A stretch of 64,000 nucleotides of DNA from Galerina marginata (lineage: Eukaryota > Basidiomycota > Agaricomycetes > Agaricales > Galerinaceae). The DNA lies in assembly GCA_023014335.1 (NCBI GenBank), contig JAECYW010000001.1, positions 62,001 to 126,000 of the forward strand, written 5' to 3'. The notes under the pieces were generated by a model. It worked only from the letters and a program-made list of their open reading frames with translations. It did not search any database and had not been told where the DNA came from. The stretch's first letter is position 1, and every line of letters begins with the position of its first letter. The translations under genes and the position numbers were made by a program. Of the stretch, positions 56,981 through 64,000 are shown one piece after another.

Positions 56981-58427
56981 CGACCGTTTGTTTTCTGGGT
57001 TCTCTACGTCCCGCACGATAAACCCGCAGAGTCTTTGGCGATGGTGTCGCGATGGTTAGCTCAGGTGCATCTTTGATTTCTGCTGCGAATAACTCTCCAA
57101 TCATGATTCTGTTTAATGGCTGATGGTGTGGAAATTTATGTACCTCTTACCATTGGTGAGAAAATTACGCGATCTAATGGTCTCAAACGCTTTATGGAAC
57201 TGAGTACAATGGTTCAGATGGATGGGTGAGTGGATGTGATGTAGTATAATCGGAATGTTACAATTTAGGGTAGGTGTACAGTAGGGCAGGTTTTGAACGG
57301 ATTTGAGTGTCTCTATGTAAACTCACGTAACGAAATGATATAGTACCCAAGTTACTTTAGAGTAAAAAAGCTATCTGCATCTAAGGTATGTATCTCGATA
57401 CACAACGGCAAGAGGATTTCAAGTCACAAGGAAATGCTTTTAAGTTTTGAGGGTGTCTGGGACCAACAGAACGGATCAGGGATATGGCTATGACAACGGG
57501 TTGCGGAGTAGTGATCACGGATGGCCGAATTTTGTCTAGACCTCGACAAAGGGGTCTTCCGGCATAACCTCAGTAAGGTGGCAGCATCCACGGGCACATC
57601 AATGAACCAGAATCGCCCTTTGTGACTGGGGTCCGCAACAAGTATGAAACTTGACCACAATCACTGTGATAGGACCATGATAGGTGTTGTAATTTTGGGG
57701 GCATGGATCCTGTCTTCCCGATTCCACAAAAACGAGGATTGTCTGGTGACTTGGACTTGTACTCTAGGTAAACCTCCTTCCTTAGAAAACAACCCTGCCT
57801 GGCCAAGAAAAATGGTGTTCACCATACAGCCGATCACCAGCGCCAACCACTAAATTCCGATCGAAAGCGGAAAATTTAAAACCTGAGTTTCGGCATTTCT
57901 ATGAGATGTACTATGTTAAGCCAATATTTTCGAACTAAAGATGAACAATAAGCGAATCACCAAAAAAAAAAATACGGCGGACGAGTTGAGGAACACTCAA
58001 CAGCCCCCGTCGAGCTCAACTCTGCTCAACTTACCAGCTAGACAAGTGTGTGTACGGAATTGACGAACAACAGATATCTCATCGCCATAGAGATGAAAGT
58101 TATCCATAACCGCTTTGACCGAAGCCAATCAGATCGCACGATTGCGAACCAGTGTGCCGGGTCGACCTAAGTTTGGAACAGTACAAATACTCTGATCTCG
58201 TCGCCATCATTCCATTTGCCACCTCTTCGTTTTTCTCTTCTTCCTCCCCGTGCCCTAAGTAAGCCTCATTTTCCTATCCCACTCTCCTCTAACCTTCTCT
58301 TTCCAGTTGTTCTTTTTGGGCTTGCCCGGCTGCATCCCCTGGTTTTTTGGCTTGCCCACTTTTCGGTCCTTTCAACACGTTCATTTAAGCAGGCTTTTCT
58401 CCGGCAGCAAACTTTCAAATAATAAAA
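56981..58427. other. Intergenic region upstream of the ferritin-like gene
   Basis: 1.4 kb with short unconvincing frames only. The last 200 bp (pyrimidine-rich, CTTTTC / TTCTTC) look like a strong fungal promoter with a CT-rich start region. Confidence 0.4.
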
Positions 58428-59877
58428 ATGCATTTCCCATCATCCCTTGTTGCTCTTATCGCAGCGACCCCTCTTTTGGTTTCGGCCGCTCCTACGAGGT
58501 TTTCGAAGAGAACGGTCTCGGCGACAGACATGCTGGTCTTCAGTGAGTGCAGGCTCAACTTCGCCTAGGATACCTACTGAACGGCCTTCCAGAGTTCGCA
58601 GATGTCCTCGAACAACTAGAGTCGACATTCTACTCGCAAGCTCTTGCTAAGTTCCAGAGCAGCGACTTCACATCGGCTGGTTTCTCGTCAACTCAGATCC
58701 CCATCGAGCAGTTCACAACGATTCAGCAGGATGAGGCTACACACTCTACTGTGCTCCAGGTACGTAATGTTTGCCTTGGGAATAGGAATTGCCCTTTATT
58801 TTTCTTTATTTTTCCCAGGCCGCTATCAAATCGTTTGGCGCTCAACCGATCACAAGTTGCAAGTTCAACTTCAACTCCGTTCTCTCGGATGTTGCAACAA
58901 TGGCCGCCACTGCTCGAGTAGTAGAGGCTGTTGGTGTTGGTGCTTATCTCGGTGGAGCGACTCTCCTTGATGATCCCGTCCTCCTTGACTCCGCTGCGTC
59001 CATCTTGACCGTTGAGGCCCGCCACCAAACGATCCTCAACGTCCTGTCAAGCAGTGGAACTGCTATTCCTTCTGCATTCGACATTGCTCTCACCCCGAGT
59101 GAAGTCCTTGCCCTGGCCGGTCCATTCTTCGATGGCCCTTGTGATGTTGGTCTCCCATGTGAGTTGAATCGAGACAAGTCTGCGTCTATCTTTTTCCTGA
59201 CAGGTTTAATTGACTATAGCCAACCCCGCTCTTTCCCTCACAAACACCGGAAGCGTCGGCCCAGGAACTCAGCTCTCGTTCTCCAGCCCAGCTATCACCA
59301 GCTCTAACGACACCTCGGTGAGAATCTTCACGAAGATGAGTAATTATTAACAAATTCTGACAATTCAATCCAAATGCAGAAACTCTTCTGCCAAATGATG
59401 CTCGGTGGCCAGCCCTTCTCTATTCCGTTGCCATTCAACAGCTGCGTTGTTCCCGCAGGCATCAACGGCCCGGTTGCGATCTTCATCACCTCTGACGGTC
59501 AGCCCTTGGTTAACAACGTCCGTGATCGTGCTACCACGCAACTCGTCGCCGGCCCCGCTATGGCTTTCATCGACACGCAACCCCAGATGCTCGGCCAGCT
59601 CGCTCGTCTCGGCTCAAGTAACGCAGGAGTTAGCACCACCACAGCGACGATCTCCCCCGCTGAGGCCTCAGCTATCGTAGCATCCGCCAGCCCTGCGGCT
59701 TCAGCTTCACCTGACGCAGCCGTTGTCGCATCGCCTGTAGCTTCGTCTGACCCTGCTGCACCGACGGCCGCCCCGTCTAGCTCCAGCTCGACCCCAGCAA
59801 CACCTGGCACCCCCAACACCTTCACCGGCACATCCCCTGACGGGTCCATCACCGTCAATGGCTGGACCGGTATTTAA
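58428..59877 (+). CDS. Secreted ferritin-like protein, Rds1 type
   Basis: Five exons: 58428-58542, 58593-58759, 58819-59158, 59220-59317 and 59380-59877; 405 aa, all phases consistent. A signal peptide (MHFPSSLVALIAATPLLVSA) and a Lys-Arg site (FSKR) come first. The ferritin-like helical domain follows: DVLEQLESTFYSQALAKF, then a helix with DEATHSTVLQ, then SILTVEARHQTILN. The Glu and E-x2-H residues are the usual di-iron ligands of this fold. A beta-rich segment (NPALSLTNTG ... KLFCQMMLGG) and a Ser/Ala/Pro/Thr-rich tail ending TVNGWTGI follow. Relatives are called stress-response protein Rds1; their reaction is not established. The tail suggests O-glycosylation or wall association. The promoter region is CT-rich, fitting high expression. 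Confidence 0.85.
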
Positions 59878-61138
59878 ACCCACCCCCTGATCCAACCGCG
59901 CGTACCTTCCTTATCCATACCAAAAACAATCTAATGAAAGGACCCTCTCACACGTCCTTTCGACTCTGCGCAACTAGATTTAATGCCAACATGTACGTTA
60001 TGGATTTCCAGCAATGTCTCGCACCTGGGGGCGGGATCAATTAGAACTTCTTGGGGCACAGGGAGTTTCTCTCCGTTTTCGTTCTCTGTAAGTAGTATAA
60101 ACCTTCATTTTGGACTCTCGATACCACCATGGACTCTCTGCCTTGCAACTTCACATTTACGGATGGATGAAAGTCATCTGCATTTTTTGTTATTTTTCTG
60201 TTCTCTGCCTTTCCCTGGTGGGGAGCTGACACCGTTGCCAACCTTTCTTCTGGTGTATTTCTTCCTTCCTAGCGAATCCTTTTTTTTCTTTCTTGCTTCG
60301 TTCATTAGTTCATCCTTTTTTTCTTTCCACCAGTCCACCAATTTCAGTTTCGGCACATCAACCTGGGGAGGTTACTTGCTTTTTTTCAATCGTATCTATT
60401 TGCATCACTGTTTTTTTTCTGCAGCTTACTGTAGAGTATGATTGAAATAGCAATCCTGGTTCCGACAAAGGAAAAAATTAGTTCGCAAGTTCTGCCAGTG
60501 GCACTGGGTATGTTTCCCTCACTCGCTTAGTCGCTCCGACCTGCCCACCATTTTCCTTGGGAACAGTATCGAGTGGGAGAACAGGGTTGACTACATATCA
60601 TCTCATCCTCCTTCGCGTTCAAATTCTGTCCAGCAACTGATTAATGCGACCACGCGCCACGGTGAAGGTATATAAATATAATGTGATATATTCTGCCATT
60701 ATCGCCCTACCGTCGTACTGCCCACTCTACCAATTCCTCCCCGCCTCTGCACATGACCTACGCAAAGCAGGCCGCCGGCGCACGCACGGACAGGGAGGTA
60801 GGGGTATGGATAATGTAATACAGACGGAGTGCTAAACAATGCGTTTAGGGAGGTAGATATGTAGCCGCGGCAGCCAGCTGAAATAATAGTTCCGTTCTCT
60901 TTCCATAAATATAGCTGAATGAAAGTTGCAATCGCAATCGCAAGAGATGGCCGAACCCTAGCTGTCGGGAATAGGAATATTGCATGCGTGGATGCAGGAG
61001 GTTTTTGGCTTCAGCACATAGTAGTCTGGTATGATCGGGCACATTCTACATTATTGTCCGGGCTTCGTCGTCGTCGCCTTCGCCCTGAATCGATTCCATG
61101 CCCGGATGGCGACGTATGTGGCAGGCGACGATCGCTGT
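59878..61138. other. Convergent intergenic region
   Basis: 3' regions of the Rds1-type gene and the EAF-type gene. Long T-rich runs occur at about 60170-60420. No gene supported. Confidence 0.4.
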
Positions 61139-62921
61139 CTACTCCTCGTCGCTCTCGTCGCTGCTTGAGTACTCGTCATCAGAATCACCCACAGCACCAC
61201 CACCAGACGCCAAACGATTTAGCGAAATCGGCTGCCTCGCCTGCTCGGGCTCGGGAGAAACGGCCGCAGCCAAGAAGTCGTCTTCGACGTCCCCTTCAGA
61301 TTCCTCCATCTGTTGGTCTAGCTCCATCGCAAACGCGTTCTCGTCAATCTCTTCCCCGTCGCCATCTCCGTATCGATCCCGGTCTGCATCGGGCTCAGCA
61401 TCGCCGAACCCATCGCCGAAAATGTCCTCCTCGAGCTCCTCCTCGAGGCTGAGGTCGAAGCCCGTGCTACCATTGCCGTCTTGGGACATGACTGTAGAAG
61501 CAGTCGGCACTTGCTCCCAGTCCTCTTCGTCCTCGGACGTGTCGGCTTGCGGGGCAAGCACAGGCGAGGCAGGCGCAGGGGCTGCCTGCAATGCAGAAGC
61601 GGCACCACGCGAGGACGAAGCCGCAGATGGCCTGGAAGAAGCTGGAGCTGGCGGCGGGGCGAACGACGTCGACCCACCAGGCAATGACAGGACCACTGGC
61701 GATCGTGGGGCGGGTGCTGGTTTCGGCGGTGGGTGCTGGGGTGTTGAGGGGCGCGCTCGTTTTGGAGGTTTCCCGAATTCCATCTCTTCACCTGCATATG
61801 ACGCCGATGGCGCGGGTATAGAGGCGGAGATAGGTGTTGCGGGCTTTGCCTTCTTCGGTTTAGGTTGTGCTTTTGCTTTTGATGGTGCTGGCGCCATAGC
61901 AGGTGGGGGAGCAGCGGCAGCAGGAGGCGCCGGAGGTGGTACTTTTACCTTGGGTGGTTGAGAAGGAGCCGCTGCCGGCGCCTTAGCTTCTACTCTGCTC
62001 GGCAGAGGTTTTACAGCTCGGGCGGGCTTCTGGGGTGGAGGCTGGGGTTTGGGTTGAATCACTTGGACTAGTGGCACCTCGATCTCTTCTCCTTCCTCTT
62101 CTTCCTCCTCTTCAAATTTGACTGGAGCAGAGGATGAGACGACTTCCTCGAAGTCATCCTCTCCTTCAGCATCCTCGTCCAAGCCCGACATCGTCTGATC
62201 TAAATCGTAATCCTCCTGTTTGACTTTGCCTTTATTAGGAGATACCGAAGGGGCAGGGGCAGCTATATCACAGTTGTTGAACAACAGTAAGGGATGCACA
62301 CCAAACGAAATCTTACGAGACGTTGGCCGTGGAGATACCGCCTTCTTTCCTTCCGACTTGAGAACCACGAAGGAATCAAGTTTCTCAAGGGTAAATGTCT
62401 AGATATATTGTCTTAAGTTCAATTTCCAGCCTGTTAGTTAGTCCGCCACGAACCCCGGTTTCCTCGTCGAATATCAAGATACAGTCAACCTCCTTCGCAG
62501 GTTGTTCAGAACCACTGAAGAGCTGCACTTCTCCGGGCTACAATCAAGTCAATGACTGTAGCTGAAATAAGGATAGATGCACGAACTTGGGTACTTGGGT
62601 ATTGTGCCACAACCCGACTATTCTCTGCTCCCTTTTTGATTTCTATCGTGGCTGGTTTCGCGGTATCAATCGATGACGCCTTGAAATTGACTTGGCAGAA
62701 CAGCAAAGATGTCAGTAATGCGTTGAGAACACTAGAATACACCAACACATACACTTGAAAGAATAGAAATCGCGGTCAGGTTTAGTCGATCGCTTGGTGG
62801 TGGGTGCTGGCGAGCCCTTGAGCTTCCTGTTCTTGATGACCTTGCCCAATGACGAGCCAATAAGAACAGGGTGTCTACCCTTGGCGGGCAACCAGGAGCT
62901 AGATGAACTCGAGTTGGCCAT
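61139..62921 (-). CDS. EAF-domain protein, putative transcription elongation factor
   Basis: Exons 62921-62753, 62690-62587, 62537-62454, then 62398-61139 in which 62316-62263 is probably a further intron. The predicted length is 520 aa, or 538 aa if the last intron is kept, because it is 54 nt, in frame and stop-free. The first ~135 residues match the ELL-associated factor (EAF) N-terminal domain: HPVLIGSSLGKVI, FNFKASSIDTAKPATIEIKK, VQLFSGSEQPAKEVDCILIFDEETG, TFTLEKL. EAF proteins bind ELL and stimulate RNA polymerase II elongation as part of a super-elongation-type complex; fungal versions are less studied. The rest is disordered: Pro/Ala/Lys-rich with acidic blocks (EEEEEEEGEE, DSDDEYSSSDESDEE), a typical activator-like tail. 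Confidence 0.8.
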
Positions 62922-63565
62922 GATAGTCGGAGAACAAGAAAGAAGGAACAAAGCCGCCTATAGGCTAGCAGTGACAGTCGGTGGTGGTCCGAAGCGACCA
63001 CACCTGACACTTTTCCACAAGCGCCAATCTCCGTAGAGCTTGCGCTGACCTAAGCCGTCCACTCGGAGCCTCCTGGGAAACAATTAATTATAGCGACTTC
63101 CCCAGAACCTTCCTGGACCAATCCATACGGGCGCATCTAATTGTCCTGAAAATCTCAATGGCTATGCATTCCACAATAAGTGCGACAAAATAACAAGGAT
63201 TATGGGTCCATCCGGCCAACATCCGGCGATTAAACCGGGCCGCTGCTCCTGAGCGTTGATGAGCGGCAATTTCGATCGTGCAGGGATCCCAAGTACCCTG
63301 GGACCTGCTGTTCATTGCATTCGGCCTTCGATATATTTGAAGGATGTCTGGAATTTATCGTATAACAAAATCTGACTGTATTTAGGGTAGGCACCGTCAA
63401 TGTGGCTGAATATGATCAGCACCAACTTCCATTAAGTCCCATAAGAGTTCCATTAATACTGACATCTGTAAACTGATACCCATTGGACTCCCAGAGAAAC
63501 ATACTCGGGCACCCTCGATCTAAAATCAACCTAGATCATCGCAATGGTTGCCCATCACCATAACT
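62922..63565. other. Intergenic region at the right side
   Basis: Promoter of the EAF-type gene and 3' region of the edge gene. No gene supported. Confidence 0.35.
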
Positions 63566-64000
63566 CTAGTTCTTGCCAACCTCTGCTTCTAGTCGCCGAA
63601 TCTCCCGCAACAAGAGTTCTAACTTCATCTTGTTCAGCGTGACGTCCAACACCACACTCTTATCTCCCAGACGCCCAGAGATATACACCGCATTTGTAAA
63701 CATCACACCCGTCGGAGTTGCCTGATATCGATAGCTACATATCGTGCGTTTCGAGCCCACAGCGCTCCAATCGGACTCCAGAATGCGGCTTGCTGAGACG
63801 TTAGAAACCGTCATGGTCTCATCGGCGTTCGGGGGGTTCGGGAAGCAAGGATTTTGAAGCAATTTTCTTGCTGCTACGACGTGACCCAGGGATAATGATG
63901 CTCTTGAGGCCGCGAATAATTCCGTTAGAGCAGTTAATGACATTGCTTTAACTTCGGCAACTGGGAGGACTGGGTAGGCTAGAGGCACGAAAGCATTGTG
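63566..64000 (-). CDS. Partial gene at the right edge, unknown product
   Basis: The frame is open from the window edge (64000) to a TAG at 63566-63568, 144 codons. It contains no credible start, so the beginning lies outside. The visible C-terminal part has a helical start (ALTELFAASRASLSLGHVVAARKLL), a possibly beta-rich middle (TICSYRYQATPTGVMFTNAVYISGRLGDKSVVLDV), and an amphipathic last helix (LNKMKLELLLREIRRLEAE). I do not recognise it. Confidence 0.55.
   Translation of the reverse strand, partial: HNAFVPLAYPVLPVAEVKAMSLTALTELFAASRASLSLGHVVAARKLLQNPCFPNPPNADETMTVSNVSASRILESDWSAVGSKRTICSYRYQATPTGVMFTNAVYISGRLGDKSVVLDVTLNKMKLELLLREIRRLEAEVGKN

Noticed and set aside
57424..57853. Overlapping frames on both strands considered as a small gene
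   Set aside because: No start context, splice continuity or recognisable motif; frames on both strands are equally long, as expected by chance.
1..64000. tRNA, rRNA, CRISPR array or bacterial-type operon
   Set aside because: No tRNA B-box with a matching cloverleaf, no rRNA-like conserved stretch and no regularly spaced repeats were seen; the gene structure is eukaryotic throughout.

Overview
The window is nuclear DNA of a basidiomycete fungus, most likely a mushroom-forming agaricomycete. The genes carry many short GT-AG introns of about 45-70 nt, include tiny exons (25-27 nt), and encode typical fungal housekeeping proteins: Pac1/LIS1, Nop58, ribosomal protein uL2, Erg27, a carboxypeptidase Y-type protease, a Pho80-type cyclin and an EAF-domain protein. 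Several F-box-type genes lie close together, a common agaricomycete pattern. The species cannot be named from the sequence.

Positions 1 to about 16,470 form a repeat-rich, gene-poor block. It holds: (i) a 2.33-kb LTR-flanked element (326-2659) with 145-bp LTRs, a 4-bp target duplication, a purine tract and a candidate primer site, whose interior codes only for a modular protein of unknown function; (ii) a solo LTR (3010-3358); (iii) a 316-bp fold-back MITE (5434-5749); (iv) two copies of a dispersed repeat, one with a 1.7-kb insertion; and (v) a full-length Ty3/gypsy chromovirus (8473-14473) with 348-bp LTRs, a 5-bp target duplication and a single Gag-Pol frame broken by six stops. Almost all LTR-LTR differences, and most of the Gag-Pol stops, fit C-to-T change at CpG, which suggests methylation and deamination of repeats.

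From about 16,470 to the end the window is gene-dense: two unplaced, mostly disordered proteins (16471-19371, 19738-21013), a Pho80/Pcl-type cyclin with a long His/Ser/Gln tail (21538-23754, minus), a RING-finger protein (25943-27012, minus), an SRPK-type kinase (27970-29526, minus), pac1 (30719-32577, minus), an F-box protein (32900-34406), a large membrane glycoprotein (34974-38068, minus), ribosomal protein uL2 (40228-41226, minus), an F-box cluster (41646-49553, including a broken copy) with a chromate transporter inside it (45782-47459), erg27 (49632-51104, minus), nop58 (51489-53675, minus) divergent from a serine carboxypeptidase (54017-56980) with a 620-bp MITE in one intron, a secreted ferritin-like Rds1-type protein (58428-59877), an EAF-domain protein (61139-62921, minus), and a partial gene at the right edge.

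The genes are independent housekeeping or accessory genes, not a pathway cluster. No secondary-metabolite cluster, tRNA, rRNA or CRISPR was found. The observation most worth pursuing is the gene-carrying, non-autonomous LTR element at 326-2659. Exon boundaries below were set by hand from splice-site sequence, reading-frame phase and family similarity.
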